Made by a program: the position numbers and the translations under genes
Origin: an uncultured Oscillospiraceae bacterium
GTDB lineage: Bacteria; Bacillota; Clostridia; Oscillospirales; Oscillospiraceae
Reading direction: 5' to 3'
NCBI GenBank assembly: GCA_944386985.1
Contig: CALXDD010000001.1
Coordinates: 1-64,000 of the forward strand
Length of the DNA: 64,000 nucleotides
The notes under the pieces: model-generated
What the model saw: only the letters and a program-made list of their open reading frames with translations
The model's database searches: none
Told to the model about the DNA's origin: nothing
Shown: positions 43,081 through 52,660 of the stretch, one piece after another
How the letters are laid out: the number at the start of each line of letters is the position of its first letter
How positions within the stretch are numbered: the stretch's first letter is position 1

Positions 43081-44757
43081 TTAAGAATGGATGTGCCCTA
43101 CCAGTCCGTTATCCAAACCGATCTTGCAATGGGATTCTATTTGTTTGATTCGCAGGGATGTGTGGTTGATTGTGATGATTGTGCCGGGATACGCCGCATC
43201 ACAAATCAGACGGCGATGATCGTCACAGGGGTCGGGAGGCTGCTGGGCCGCCAGATCCTTTCCCAGCTTCTCCAGCTTCATCTGCGCCACATTCATATCC
43301 AGCCGGGCTTTCGCCAGCTTGCTCTTCTGCTGCGGCGTGGCGGGCTGCGCCTTCAGCTTTTCAATCTCACAGGTGATCCGCTCCATTTCCACCAGGATCT
43401 GGGCGTGTTCAAAATTTTCACATGGCTGCCCGCCTAATACAATGGCTGTGCGCTTCTCCGCCTTGGAGCCTACCGTAATTGCGGAGACCTCCCTGGAGGA
43501 GCGGACCGTTCCGCCGATGATTGCACCTCGGCCCGTGCGGGCTGTCACGGTTCCGTTGCTGAAGATGTTGCAGTCGATGATGCAGTCCGCCTGAACGCTC
43601 TCCCTGGCATAGACATTGCTGTGCTCCAGATACTTGGCGTATACGCTCTTGTGGGACCGGATCACCGCCTGATCCTGTCCCAGCACGCCGCTGGAGACCA
43701 CCACATTCTCTCCGGCCTCGATGGTGCTGGCCTCCACCACGCCGTCCACCTGCACATTGCCCATGGCGCGTACAGTAAATCCGCGGCAGATATCGCCATG
43801 GATGTGGACGTCTCCCAGGAAATTGACGCTGCCTGTGGTATGGTCCACATTGCCCAGAATTTCCAATACCGGCTTGACCTGAAAGTTCCGGCCGGAAAAT
43901 TCCACATGACCGGGTTGGGATGCCAGAAGATATTTCCCATCGTCAGACAGATGGGTGTTGCGTCCCTGAGGGATCGGGGCGGGCGTTCCATCCCGGCAGG
44001 GAAGGGACTCCCCCGTTACCGTACTGCCGGAGCTGCCCGGCTCAGGGGGGACAATCTCACAGATGACATCCCCCTGTTTCACATCCTGCACCAGATGGAG
44101 CGACACATAGTCTGCCTGGCCCAATTCCTTCACCTGAGCCTGCTTTGCCGTATCTGTGCGGGGAAAGCGGTCCAAAATCCGACCGTCCGCCCCATCTGTG
44201 GGAAGGAGACCCCAAGCGATGGGAAACAGACGAAAGAATCGATTCTCCAGTGTGGGAAGTCGGCGCAGCAGAAGCTGGTCAATTCCAAAAATAACACCGC
44301 GATGAAGGAGTGTGCGCTGCAGCTGGGGCACGGTCAGGGCTTTGCCGCTACCGGTGGGAGGAAACAGCATCACCCAAGCCGCCATCCTGTCACAGGAGAG
44401 GTAGAGATACACCTGCTCGTCCGCGTCTGATTGTGTCTGATCCGGGGAGACCTGACGCAGACGCTTTTCCGCTGTATGCGTCAGCGACAGCTTCATAATT
44501 TCAATTTCACACGAAATGTTCTTTACAATGCCAAGCGGAATCCGACTCTCCTCTGGAAACAGACATAAGGAAAGCGGGGGCGGTTCCTCTTCGCTTTTGC
44601 AGAAGAGATTCCGCAGTTGGCAGAGCGGATGGGCAGGAGGAAACTCAATGGTGGTGCGAGCAGTCTCTGACGGCGCGTTTTCGGTCGGGAAGTTCTGAGA
44701 AGACTGCTGTGGAGCAGGCGTTGCGAAACGAAGGGAATGGTCCTCGTTTGATCCCAT
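43081..44757 (-). CDS. FapA family protein (DUF342, flagellar assembly protein A)
   Basis: A 558-residue protein with an N-terminal region of about 200 residues, the FapA block GSSGSTVTGESLPCRDGT, and a beta-helix made of repeated NGTV/GDVHIHGDI turns (about 280-430), followed by a helical coiled region (EIEKLKAQPATPQQKSKLAKARLD) and a small C-terminal domain. FapA proteins are linked to flagellar or envelope assembly but the mechanism is unknown. It heads the fapA-cheX-cheY run, with a sigma-D-like promoter. AGGAGG precedes the ATG. Confidence 0.88.
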   Translation of the reverse strand: MGSNEDHSLRFATPAPQQSSQNFPTENAPSETARTTIEFPPAHPLCQLRNLFCKSEEEPPPLSLCLFPEESRIPLGIVKNISCEIEIMKLSLTHTAEKRLRQVSPDQTQSDADEQVYLYLSCDRMAAWVMLFPPTGSGKALTVPQLQRTLLHRGVIFGIDQLLLRRLPTLENRFFRLFPIAWGLLPTDGADGRILDRFPRTDTAKQAQVKELGQADYVSLHLVQDVKQGDVICEIVPPEPGSSGSTVTGESLPCRDGTPAPIPQGRNTHLSDDGKYLLASQPGHVEFSGRNFQVKPVLEILGNVDHTTGSVNFLGDVHIHGDICRGFTVRAMGNVQVDGVVEASTIEAGENVVVSSGVLGQDQAVIRSHKSVYAKYLEHSNVYARESVQADCIIDCNIFSNGTVTARTGRGAIIGGTVRSSREVSAITVGSKAEKRTAIVLGGQPCENFEHAQILVEMERITCEIEKLKAQPATPQQKSKLAKARLDMNVAQMKLEKLGKDLAAQQPPDPCDDHRRLICDAAYPGTIITINHTSLRIKQIESHCKIGLDNGLVGHIHS

Positions 44758-44796
44758 CAGAATGTCCTCCTTTCCAGCGATAAAAACATCGCTATT

Positions 44797-44841
44797 CTCT
44801 CTTTATATATATCGTCAAAATTTTAAAAAAAATAAAGAGAG
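44797..44841 (-). promoter_or_regulatory. Sigma-D-like promoter of fapA with 10-bp inverted repeat
   Basis: On the minus strand, TTATTTTTTTT precedes GACGATAT (44816-44809) by the same spacing seen at the other flagellar promoters here. A 10-bp inverted repeat (CTCTCTTTAT at 44797-44806, ATAAAGAGAG at 44832-44841) brackets it, a possible operator. Confidence 0.55.
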
Positions 44842-44915
44842 CTAAAAAATTTAGCAGATACTTTCTGATAGAACTTCTGAATTGATCCGGCTGTCGTTTT
44901 GCGGGAAACCCGCAC

Positions 44916-44961
44916 AAAAAAACCGTGCCGCCGGTTCATGAACCAGCGGCACGGTTTTTTT
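44916..44961. terminator. Terminator after csrA
   Basis: A GC-rich stem of about 13 bp (CCGTGCCGC ... GCGGCACGG) carrying an inner GGTT/AACC pair is flanked by seven As and seven Ts. It ends the flgM-to-csrA operon before fapA. Confidence 0.95.
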
Positions 44962-44980
44962 CTTGCACATTGCCCGGCGG

Positions 44981-45253
44981 CTATGCATCCGACCCATCCT
45001 CCTGCTGAGGGGCGGGGGGAAGGTGGTGCAGCAGGGCGGACTTCAATTCATCCACCAGCACCGGGGGAGCCGTTCCGGCGGCATCCTGGTTGACACTGGC
45101 TGCCTTCTGCAGTTCACTGCGCAAAATCAGCACTTCCTTGGGTGCGCAGATTCCAATGTTGACCTGCCCGTTGGATTCCACTGAGAGGATGGTTATACTG
45201 ATCTCTTCACCGATGACCAGGGATTCCCCCTCCTTACGGCTGAGAACCAGCAT
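44981..45253 (-). CDS. csrA: Carbon storage regulator CsrA
   Basis: A 90-residue RNA-binding protein. The core MLVLSRKEGESLVIGEEISI ... VNIGICAPKEVLILRSEL is intact, and it represses translation by binding GGA in hairpin loops. After the core comes an unusually long tail of about 30 residues (ALLHHLPPAPQQEDGSDA end). The start at 45253 overlaps the FliW stop by one base (TGATG). In Bacillus, FliW sequesters CsrA until flagellin is exported. Confidence 0.95.
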   Translation of the reverse strand: MLVLSRKEGESLVIGEEISITILSVESNGQVNIGICAPKEVLILRSELQKAASVNQDAAGTAPPVLVDELKSALLHHLPPAPQQEDGSDA

Positions 45254-45702
45254 CAACCCACCCCCTCAATCGCGGAAAATTCGTCCAGACGATGACGCAT
45301 GTGGTAGGTGTCCGTATCCAGAATGACCTGCATCGCCCGCCGGGTGTCGGGATTGACCACCACGGGACAGCGCAGATTGACGGTACTCGCACCCACAGGC
45401 TCGCGGGCTACACACATGACGTAGTAGCAGAGATCCTTGCTGTCGTCGACTTCCATCACACGGAGTTCTTCATCGGAGAGGACAGGCGCATAATCCGGCT
45501 TTAAGGCAAAGGGATTCATGGCGATAAAAGCCGGCGTTTGACTCTGCGTACTCTGGAAACAGAGCATATTCCCGCCGCTGCCGGCAAAAGGCAGCATAAC
45601 AAACTGCTTTTCTGACTCAAATCCAAACAGTCCGTTGGGAAAAGACAGGACATCTTCCGGTGCGTACTCAATTTGTCCAAAGTATTTTGTGTTCAACTGC
45701 AT
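45253..45702 (-). CDS. fliW: Flagellar assembly factor FliW
   Basis: A 149-residue CsrA antagonist. It has the family blocks LSFPNGLFGFESEKQFVMLP near the N-terminus and MCVAREPVGASTVNLRCPVVVN near residues 98-120. When free it binds CsrA and relieves repression of flagellin mRNA, and it is itself bound by flagellin. The start at 45702 is set by GAGGTG 6 bases away. It is directly coupled to csrA, as in Bacillus. Confidence 0.95.
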   Translation of the reverse strand: MQLNTKYFGQIEYAPEDVLSFPNGLFGFESEKQFVMLPFAGSGGNMLCFQSTQSQTPAFIAMNPFALKPDYAPVLSDEELRVMEVDDSKDLCYYVMCVAREPVGASTVNLRCPVVVNPDTRRAMQVILDTDTYHMRHRLDEFSAIEGVG

Positions 45703-45717
45703 GAAGCACACCTCGCA

Positions 45718-46323
45718 TCAAGCATTGACATCCACAGGCTTGTAATCCGGGTCGGCAGACGGCGGAACGTACAGAGGTCCGCCGACATATTTGATAATGA
45801 CGTCAGGCCGCTGCGTCATGGTAAACTCAATATCCCCGGGAACAAAGGTGAAGCTCATCTGCTCCATCCGCCAGTCGAAATTGAGCTTGTCCATCTCGTA
45901 GCGGATGCTCATCTCACCGCCGTCCCAGCTGATGTCGGGGCCCACGGTAGGCAGAAATTCGACATTCACATTGGTGGGCTGTCCCATAGTCTGCTGCCGG
46001 GCCAACTGGGGGACGATATCCTGATCGATTCGGGCTTCCATCATCATTCGGCCCTCCCTGGCCAGCACGGCGGTGGCCTGATAGGCCGCCTGTACGCCGG
46101 CCTGTGCCTGCTGCCGGATCAAGGTGGATGTGGTGGGCATCACAGAGTTGCGGGACTCAAAAGAGTCAATGTTCACCTGAATGGGTTGGCTGCGGATGCT
46201 CAGCCCTTTTTTGTCCCGTGAGATTTCCAATTGAGCAGTGCCCCGGGCGTACTCCAGATGCGCTCGTGTAGTTTTCATCTGGATCTCAATAGGAATTGTC
46301 TGGATCTCGATGAGCGGATACAT
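45718..46323 (-). CDS. DUF6470 (YviE-like) flagellar-operon protein
   Basis: A 201-residue cytosolic protein related to YviE, encoded between flgL and fliW in Firmicutes. It opens MYPLIEIQTIPIEIQMKTTRAHLEY and is rich in beta strands and glutamine in the middle. Its function is unknown but the position is conserved. The start at 46323 is preferred to an upstream in-frame Met because AAAGGAG is within reach. Confidence 0.8.
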   Translation of the reverse strand: MYPLIEIQTIPIEIQMKTTRAHLEYARGTAQLEISRDKKGLSIRSQPIQVNIDSFESRNSVMPTTSTLIRQQAQAGVQAAYQATAVLAREGRMMMEARIDQDIVPQLARQQTMGQPTNVNVEFLPTVGPDISWDGGEMSIRYEMDKLNFDWRMEQMSFTFVPGDIEFTMTQRPDVIIKYVGGPLYVPPSADPDYKPVDVNA

Positions 46324-46390
46324 GATCGCAAAATCTCCTTTCCTGCGCCGCATTGCGGTACATATTTAATCACACATCAAAACGTACAGA

Positions 46391-47518
46391 TTATTTCAAA
46401 TAATCCATCAAAGACTGGGGAACCACGTTGGCGCCCACCTGCAGAGCGGCGTTATAGCTGGTCTGGGCCCAGGACAAGGTAAGAATCGCCTCTACCTCGT
46501 CGATGTTCTCAATGCTCTGCCGCTCGTTGTTGAGGGCGTCGAAGGTGCTCTCCAGCTGGGACTGGTTGGTCTCCAGATATTTGGCCTTGGTGTCCAGAGC
46601 GGTGTGCTGGTTGCTCACCACATTCTGAGCTGCCTGGAATTTGCCCACCAGCCGCTGGGCGTCCGCATAGTCCCCGGCAGGGCCCCAGGTCATGGTATTA
46701 TCATCATAATCCTTGAAGACCTCGGCCGTGCGGAGCATGATGGAGATGATGTTCTTGGGGTCGCCGTCCTCGTCAAAGCCGGTGCCGCCGATGAAATCCG
46801 TGCCCCGGATGGCGGAGTCAAAGGCGGTGGACTCAATGACATTTCCGTCTTTATCCAGCTCAAAGCCAATGCCGATATCTACATACAGATGCTCCTGGTT
46901 CCACTTGTCCAGCATCTCCTGGTTGGTCATGTTGCCTTTTGAAGTATCACTGGGGTCTCTGGGAACTGTGTTGCCATCCGCATCCTTGTATTCTGCGGCA
47001 TAATAGGCAGCATCAGGATCATCCAGCCGGATACCCCGATAGGTGAGATAGTGCATATCCCCGTCGGTTTCGATGGCAAAGGGGGGATTCTGCGTGTCGG
47101 CGCCGCCGAAGATATAGTCGGTGCCGTACTTGCTGTTCAGGCTCTGCACCATAGACTCCGCACCGGAGAGAATGATGTCGCCGAAGGTGCTGCGGACAGT
47201 GGCATTGGGGTCGTTCAGTCCGCCGATCATGGGGGTCTCCGCCAGATCTTGGGACAGCTTATTCAAAAAATCGTCGGCAAGATCCCAGGCGCTGCAAAAC
47301 TTGTTGTACACGGTGGTGTTGTTGGCGGCCTGGGCATTGGTAGCGTTCAAAGAGCTGTGAATTTTAAAGGCCCGGGTGGCCGCGGCGGGATCAGCGGCAT
47401 AGGTATCAAAATTCCGCTTGGTCATCAGCTGATTCATGGCGGAATACAGCTGATTGGAAGACTTCATCAGGTTCTTCTGATAAGTATATAGGGAACTGTG
47501 GGTAGTAATGCGTATCAT
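46391..47518 (-). CDS. flgL: Flagellar hook-associated protein FlgL
   Basis: A 375-residue hook-filament junction protein. The N-terminal helix MIRITTHSSLYTYQKNLMKS and the C-terminal NERQSIENIDEVEAILTLSWAQTSYNAALQ match FlgL coiled-coil ends, with a variable central domain including a GADTQNPPF region. It joins flagellin to FlgK. It is secreted through the flagellar export apparatus. Confidence 0.92.
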   Translation of the reverse strand: MIRITTHSSLYTYQKNLMKSSNQLYSAMNQLMTKRNFDTYAADPAAATRAFKIHSSLNATNAQAANNTTVYNKFCSAWDLADDFLNKLSQDLAETPMIGGLNDPNATVRSTFGDIILSGAESMVQSLNSKYGTDYIFGGADTQNPPFAIETDGDMHYLTYRGIRLDDPDAAYYAAEYKDADGNTVPRDPSDTSKGNMTNQEMLDKWNQEHLYVDIGIGFELDKDGNVIESTAFDSAIRGTDFIGGTGFDEDGDPKNIISIMLRTAEVFKDYDDNTMTWGPAGDYADAQRLVGKFQAAQNVVSNQHTALDTKAKYLETNQSQLESTFDALNNERQSIENIDEVEAILTLSWAQTSYNAALQVGANVVPQSLMDYLK

Positions 47519-47561
47519 AATCCATTCACCTCATCATCCAAAGCAGGTTTGCACACTCTGC

Positions 47562-49163
47562 TCACATGGCCAGCAGGGAGTCCAGAGCGGTCTCCAGCGT
47601 CGTCATCAGCCGGCAGGCGGCGGTATAAGCTTTCTGATAGGTCATCAGGCTGGTGGCCTCGTCATTCAGGTCCACCCCCATTACGCCCTCCCGGTCCACA
47701 TAGATGTCGTTCATTGTAATCATATGGTTGTTCAGCACCGCATCGGTGGTCATCTGATCCTCCGCCAGGGTGGACTGAATCCGCAGCAGCATATCCTCGA
47801 AGGAGCCGGTGTAGGACTGCCCTGCGGCGCCGGGATTGATCGTACCTGGGGCAAAGATGATATCTTTCCGGCCGAACAGATTTAAAAACTCAGCCAGACG
47901 GGAAGTATCGCCGCTGGGTGCGTTTGAGTCGGCAGTAGCCTGAATAGAGACCTTGTCGTTGGCCCAGTCATAGGATACCGAGATGTTGGCGGCGGTAATG
48001 TTATCCGTATCATTTCCGGAGCTGCTGTTGCTGAACAGCGCACCGCTGCCAGTGAGTTCGGTGTCATTCAGCTTATTCATTTCCTCGGCAAAGGTCCGGG
48101 CCAGATTGTCCAGTGCCATCTGATAATAGGGGATGCCCCGCTTGGTGGAGGCGTCCGCGTCATCAGCGATATCGGCTGCGGTGGCGTACTCGCCCTTCTC
48201 GGTGAGCAGTTCCCGGTAGGACTGGAGGGAACCGTACAGGTCATTGTCCACCATCTTTTGGCCGGCGCCCAAAATGCCATTGTCGGGGTGGACCCTTCCG
48301 TTGGAATCGGTCAGGTCAGAGATAGAGATCTTATAATTATCGGCGGGATCGCAGCTCAGCTGGGTACCGTATGTCCCATCGATGAGGGTGTGAGTGTGCC
48401 CCTCGTTGCTGGCAATGGAGACAGTCAATTTCTCAATCTTGGTGTCCGCGCCGATATCCTCCATAGAATACTTCACGTCCACCTTGACATACTCGTTCAG
48501 CTGGTCCAGCAGGAGGTTCCGCTGGTCCCGAAGCTCCAGGGCCTCATCCCCCCGGATATCAGAATTGCGAATGGCCTCGTTCAGTTCCTGAATGTTCTTC
48601 AGAATATCGTTGACCTCCGTGACCTGCTGATCCAGTTTTTCCTCATAGGTCTCCTGCAGATCAGACAGCTTGTCGGCATAGGAGTTGAAGAGCTTGGTCA
48701 GAGAACTGGCAGACTCACGAATCAGGCTGTTATAGGTGCCTACGCCGTTGGTAATGGCCTGGTTGATCAGATCTCGCAGATCGTTGAGCTGGCTGAGAAT
48801 CACACCGTCGTCCTGCTCCAGATCACCCTTGCCTACCTCATCCAAAATTACCGCAAGATCATTAAGGCCGGTAAGCTTGGCGTTGGCGCTGCCCACATCG
48901 GCCGCTGCCTTGCGGTAGGAAATGTCCAGACCGGGGTCCCGCAGCTGGTCTACTCCCGCCACCACGGCGCCCTGGCCGATGCGGGTTTTATAGCTGGAGA
49001 AGTAGCGGTCGGCAGCGCCGGGGATCAGACTTACCTGATTCAGCCGCTGACGGGTATAGCCCTCGGTATTGATATTCGTGATATTGTTGCCCGTCACATC
49101 CAGGCCCTTTTGGGCGGCATAGATACCAAGCCGCACGGTACCAATGGATCCAAATGTACCCAT
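47562..49163 (-). CDS. flgK: Flagellar hook-associated protein FlgK
   Basis: A 533-residue first hook-filament junction protein. The N-terminal motif TGNNITNINTEGYTRQR is the hallmark of FlgK, and the C-terminal GVNLNDEATSLMTYQKAYTAA-like helix (VDLNDEATSLMTYQKAYTA) is intact. The start at 49163 follows GAGGAGG. It lies between flgN and flgL in the usual order. Confidence 0.95.
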   Translation of the reverse strand: MGTFGSIGTVRLGIYAAQKGLDVTGNNITNINTEGYTRQRLNQVSLIPGAADRYFSSYKTRIGQGAVVAGVDQLRDPGLDISYRKAAADVGSANAKLTGLNDLAVILDEVGKGDLEQDDGVILSQLNDLRDLINQAITNGVGTYNSLIRESASSLTKLFNSYADKLSDLQETYEEKLDQQVTEVNDILKNIQELNEAIRNSDIRGDEALELRDQRNLLLDQLNEYVKVDVKYSMEDIGADTKIEKLTVSIASNEGHTHTLIDGTYGTQLSCDPADNYKISISDLTDSNGRVHPDNGILGAGQKMVDNDLYGSLQSYRELLTEKGEYATAADIADDADASTKRGIPYYQMALDNLARTFAEEMNKLNDTELTGSGALFSNSSSGNDTDNITAANISVSYDWANDKVSIQATADSNAPSGDTSRLAEFLNLFGRKDIIFAPGTINPGAAGQSYTGSFEDMLLRIQSTLAEDQMTTDAVLNNHMITMNDIYVDREGVMGVDLNDEATSLMTYQKAYTAACRLMTTLETALDSLLAM

Positions 49164-49176
49164 GCTGTTATCCTCC

Positions 49177-49623
49177 TCAAGCTCTAAAATCTGTCTTCCG
49201 CGCCGGGCCCTGCTCCGGCGGATTCTGGGACCCCTTGCTGCCGTGCTCCAGCTGCTTTTCAATCTGATGGAGATCATTTTCCATCAGGGTACGGGCGGTA
49301 CTCTGGGCGCTGGAGAGGATCTCATAGGCCCGCAGTACCTGCTCCACCAGCTGCTGTGTCTCCTGCCGCAGGGCGTCAGGGGCATGCTGGGATAACTGCC
49401 GCAGAGGAATCTGCTCCAGGCCCAGCTGCCGCAGAAGCTCCGTCCGCTGCTGCTCCTGTCCGCGCAGAGCCAGGGTAGCCGCCTGCTCCTGCTTCATACA
49501 TGCATCCAGTGCGTCCAGATCCCCGGCCTGTACCGCCGAGATCTTTTTCTGCTCCACTGCAGTCAGATCCGTCAGTTCCTTCCGAAGCTTTTCTAAAAAT
49601 GCCAAATAATCCCGAAATTCCAT
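49177..49623 (-). CDS. flgN: FlgN-type flagellar export chaperone
   Basis: A 148-residue helical protein in the position of FlgN, the chaperone of FlgK and FlgL. It is highly charged and glutamine-rich with the repeat-like LRGQEQQRTELLRQLGLEQ and no hydrophobic segment. Identity rests mostly on gene order (flgM-flgN-flgK-flgL) and the coiled-coil composition. It follows flgM by 4 bases. Confidence 0.82.
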   Translation of the reverse strand: MEFRDYLAFLEKLRKELTDLTAVEQKKISAVQAGDLDALDACMKQEQAATLALRGQEQQRTELLRQLGLEQIPLRQLSQHAPDALRQETQQLVEQVLRAYEILSSAQSTARTLMENDLHQIEKQLEHGSKGSQNPPEQGPARKTDFRA

Positions 49624-49627
49624 CAGG

Positions 49628-49930
49628 TCAGCCGTCCTCTCTCAAAAGCATCCGCCCCGCGATCTCCCGGACGTCCACTTGGTAGGTTCCGGCAGTGACC
49701 TGCTGGCGAAGATCCTCAATTTCCTGATGGGTCGGGCGAATCCGGATCTCCTGGGAGATCCGTCCCACTGTAGTTTTCAATCGTTTTTCCATCTCGTTCA
49801 GATGAGAGGAAAACTGGACCTGATCATAGCGCTGCTCCGACACCCTTGAGTATCCTGCGCCGCTTTTCTTGCTGTACGGTGTGACGCCGCTGACAGAGTG
49901 CATGCCTCCCGGATAGATTGGGTCAACCAT
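49628..49930 (-). CDS. flgM: Anti-sigma-D (sigma-28) factor FlgM
   Basis: A 100-residue small anti-sigma factor that holds sigma-D until hook completion. The C-terminal part TAGTYQVDVREIAGRMLLRE is the sigma-binding helix pattern of FlgM, and the N-terminal half is unstructured and basic. The start at 49930 follows a GGGAGGGAGGG ribosome site. It heads the late flagellar operon and is preceded by an exact GCCGATAT. Confidence 0.88.
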   Translation of the reverse strand: MVDPIYPGGMHSVSGVTPYSKKSGAGYSRVSEQRYDQVQFSSHLNEMEKRLKTTVGRISQEIRIRPTHQEIEDLRQQVTAGTYQVDVREIAGRMLLREDG

Positions 49931-50002
49931 CACAAGCCCTCCCTCCCGTAAAAATTTTATGTTGCCGGGCGTGATATGTCCCGGCAATGTCTTTCAATAC
50001 TT

Positions 50003-50029
50003 ATATCGGCTTAAAACTTCAGCAAAATA
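50003..50029 (-). promoter_or_regulatory. Sigma-D promoter of the flgM operon
   Basis: Minus-strand GCCGATAT (50010-50003) is an exact sigma-D -10, with TTATTTTGC starting 20 bases upstream. It should drive flgM through csrA. Confidence 0.7.
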
Positions 50030-50086
50030 AGAGGTGAATGGAAAAAATCCCCATCATTTCAAAAAGTATTTTTTCCCAAACAGATT

Positions 50087-50111
50087 TACTTTTTGAAAGA
50101 TCAGTCGATAT
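50087..50111 (+). promoter_or_regulatory. Sigma-D-like promoter of the hemerythrin gene
   Basis: GTCGATAT (50104-50111) preceded by TTACTTTTTG about 18 bases upstream, divergent from the flgM promoter. Confidence 0.6.
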
Positions 50112-50179
50112 AACATATGGAAGACTGTTTCCACCAGCAGGAACGGCCAAGAACCAACAGAAAGGAGTAATGTCTCGCT

Positions 50180-50578
50180 ATGAGGTATGAAGTGACACAG
50201 GATCTGATTACCGGCAACTCCCTGATTGATTCAGAGCATCGTCAGTTGTTTGCCGCGGTAAATGATTTGATGGATGCGTGCTCACAGGGAAGAGGCCGGG
50301 ATCAGATTCAGCAGACGGTCCGCTTCTTGAACGACTATGTGATGAAGCATTTTGGCGATGAGGAGCGGCTGCAGACCCAGAGCAAATATCCCAACTATCC
50401 CGCCCACAAGCAGTTTCACGACGGTTATCGCCGCCAGTTGTCTCAGGTGACCCAGGAGCTGCTGCAGCAGGGAGCTACAGTAAAAGCCCTTGGAGATTTG
50501 AACAATGTTGTTGCGGTTTTGGTCTCCCACATCCGGACAGAGGATAAGCGCCTGGCGCGCCATGTGAAAGAATCCTGA
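50180..50578 (+). CDS. Bacteriohemerythrin
   Basis: A 132-residue four-helix di-iron oxygen-binding protein. The full ligand set is present: His20, His57, Glu61, His76, His80, His117 and Asp122 (DSEHRQLF, HFGDEE, HKQFH, HIRTED). It lies among the flagellar genes with a sigma-D-like promoter, so it may protect or report oxygen in a motile anaerobe (inference). It starts with AGAAAGGAG upstream and stands alone. Confidence 0.93.
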   Translation: MRYEVTQDLITGNSLIDSEHRQLFAAVNDLMDACSQGRGRDQIQQTVRFLNDYVMKHFGDEERLQTQSKYPNYPAHKQFHDGYRRQLSQVTQELLQQGATVKALGDLNNVVAVLVSHIRTEDKRLARHVKES

Positions 50579-50590
50579 ACCGGAAGCTTT

Positions 50591-50638
50591 AAAAAAATCG
50601 TTCCCCGCAGGCATCGTGCCTGCGGGGAACGATTTTTT
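50591..50638. terminator. Bidirectional terminator
   Basis: A 15-bp stem TCGTTCCCCGCAGGC and complement (50598-50632), flanked by seven As and TTTTTT, separates the hemerythrin gene from the chemoreceptor. Confidence 0.96.
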
Positions 50639-50659
50639 CATACTGTCTGTAAAGGGAAT

Positions 50660-52660
50660 CTACTCCACCTTGGAGGGGACGTCCGAAGTGGGACGCAGAA
50701 TAAACTGCGCAACCAGCTCCTTCAGCAGGTGGGACTGACCGGACAGCTCCTCGCTGGCGGCGGCGCTCTCCTCCGCCGTGGCGGAGTTGGTCTGCACCAC
50801 GCTGGAGATCTGATCGATGCCCTCGGTAACCTGGTGGATGGACTCAGTCTCCGTAACGATGTTCGTTGTGACCTGACCCATAAACGACACAGCCTCAGAG
50901 GCCAGATCAGTAGTGGTCTGGAGAGCCGTACTGACCTCGTGGGTCAGCTGGTTGCCCCGCTCCACATTGGTGGTGGAGCGCTCAATGAGCTCCTTGGTCT
51001 GCTTGGCGGCCTGATCAGACTTGGAGGCAAGGCTGCGCACCTCATCGGCCACCACGGCAAAGCCCTTGCCGGCGCTTCCGGCCCGGGCGGCTTCCACGGC
51101 GGCGTTCAGCGCCAGAATGTTGGTCTGGAAGGCGATGTTCTCGATGGTCTCGATGATCTGGCTGATCTCCTGGTGCCCCTTCAGAATGTCGGACATGGCC
51201 TGACGGAGATCGTCCATCTTTTCATTGCTGGTGACCACCTGGGCGCCGGCAAGGTTGGATTTCTCCTGGGCCTGCCGCGCGGCATCGGAATTGTTGCGGG
51301 CGGCGTTGTCAATGTCATTGATGGTGGCGGACAGCTCCTCCACAGAGCTTGCCTGCTCCGTGGCGCCCTGGGCCAGTGCCTGAGCGCCGGAGGAGACCTG
51401 CTCGGCGCCGGAGGCGACCTGCTCGGCCGCGGTGTGGATCTGGGACATGGTCTCGCTGAGGCGGATCTCCAGGTTGCGGACGGTGGTCAGAATTGCGGAC
51501 ATGTCGCCCACATAGAGTTCGCGGTTTTGAGAACGGGCGTTCAGGTTGCCCTGGGACATCTCTCCGAGAAGATAGTCCAGATCTCCCACAAGGCCCTTGA
51601 GGACATAGGTGATCTGCTGAGTGGCCTGGGAAAGCTGTCCGATCTCGTCCCGACGGTTGAATTCCGGCACAGGGGAGGAGAGATCGCCGTTTTGCAGCAG
51701 CTGGATACGCCGCACGCAGGCGTTGATGGGACGGCCAATGCCGTTGGAGATCCAAATGGCAATCAGAGCGGCGGCCAGAATGACCAGAATCACAAGGACC
51801 GCAATGATAATAATGTTCCGGTAGGTCGTCGCCATGAAATCAGAGGTGTATGCATTGACACCCAGGCTCCAGCCGTCGGTGCCCGACACAGGGCTGTAGG
51901 CCAGGTATTTGCTCACGCCGCCGTAGGAATAGGAGCCGAAGCCGGTCTCACCGGCTACCATCTTGCTCTCTAAGGCGGACAGCTCCGCCAGGGAGGAGTC
52001 GGTCTTGGCATCCTCTACCGTGTTCTCCTGGTTTAAGACGCTGTCCATATTGAGATGGGCGATGGTGTTGCCGTTCTTGTCCAGCATGTAGGCGCTGCTG
52101 TTTTCGCTCACCTCAATGGTAGCCATGATGTCGTTCAGGAATTTCTCGTTGGGAACGAAATAGACCACGCCGACGATCCGGCTGTTGGGAACGCCGTCCT
52201 GCCACAGCGGGGCGGCCACCATCAGGGACAGCTCGCCGGTGATCTTGCTGATGGTGGGGACAGAAATGTAGGCGTCACCCTGAATCGCCGCCTGGAAATA
52301 ATCCCGGTCGGAGTAATTGTTGCCGTCAAAGAGGCTGTTGCCGGAGGCGTCCAGAACGTTGCCCCGCATCATGCCGTATTCCGCTACCCACTGGTCCAGG
52401 ATAGCTTCTTTCTGCTCCACCGTCACTGTATCGCTGCTGAGTTCAGGCACCATGCCCATTGCCTCTGCCGCATACTTGTAGGACTGGATCTCGTAGGAGA
52501 CGCGGTCGGCGGACTGGGAGGCCAGGGCAAGCATACTGCTTTGCAAAGTGGCCTGGCTGCTGGAATAGCTCATTATGATTCCGACGCCGCCGCAGATAAT
52601 GGCGGCCAAAGCGGAGAGGAGCAGGAAGCAGAGTAAAATCTTTTGTCGGATGCTTTTCAT
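50660..52660 (-). CDS. Methyl-accepting chemotaxis protein with double Cache sensor
   Basis: A 666-residue receptor: N-terminal transmembrane segment (8-30), periplasmic dCache-like sensor (about 40-275, with [18 protein letters not shown] and the [10 protein letters not shown] block), second membrane segment (about 283-308), HAMP domain and a signalling domain with the hairpin tip [27 protein letters not shown]. Ligand is not determinable; the amino-acid motif of dCache_1AA is not evident. The C-terminal end lacks a CheR tether. It lies after the lipoprotein gene in the same orientation. Confidence 0.93.
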   Translation of the reverse strand: MKSIRQKILLCFLLLSALAAIICGGVGIIMSYSSSQATLQSSMLALASQSADRVSYEIQSYKYAAEAMGMVPELSSDTVTVEQKEAILDQWVAEYGMMRGNVLDASGNSLFDGNNYSDRDYFQAAIQGDAYISVPTISKITGELSLMVAAPLWQDGVPNSRIVGVVYFVPNEKFLNDIMATIEVSENSSAYMLDKNGNTIAHLNMDSVLNQENTVEDAKTDSSLAELSALESKMVAGETGFGSYSYGGVSKYLAYSPVSGTDGWSLGVNAYTSDFMATTYRNIIIIAVLVILVILAAALIAIWISNGIGRPINACVRRIQLLQNGDLSSPVPEFNRRDEIGQLSQATQQITYVLKGLVGDLDYLLGEMSQGNLNARSQNRELYVGDMSAILTTVRNLEIRLSETMSQIHTAAEQVASGAEQVSSGAQALAQGATEQASSVEELSATINDIDNAARNNSDAARQAQEKSNLAGAQVVTSNEKMDDLRQAMSDILKGHQEISQIIETIENIAFQTNILALNAAVEAARAGSAGKGFAVVADEVRSLASKSDQAAKQTKELIERSTTNVERGNQLTHEVSTALQTTTDLASEAVSFMGQVTTNIVTETESIHQVTEGIDQISSVVQTNSATAEESAAASEELSGQSHLLKELVAQFILRPTSDVPSKVE

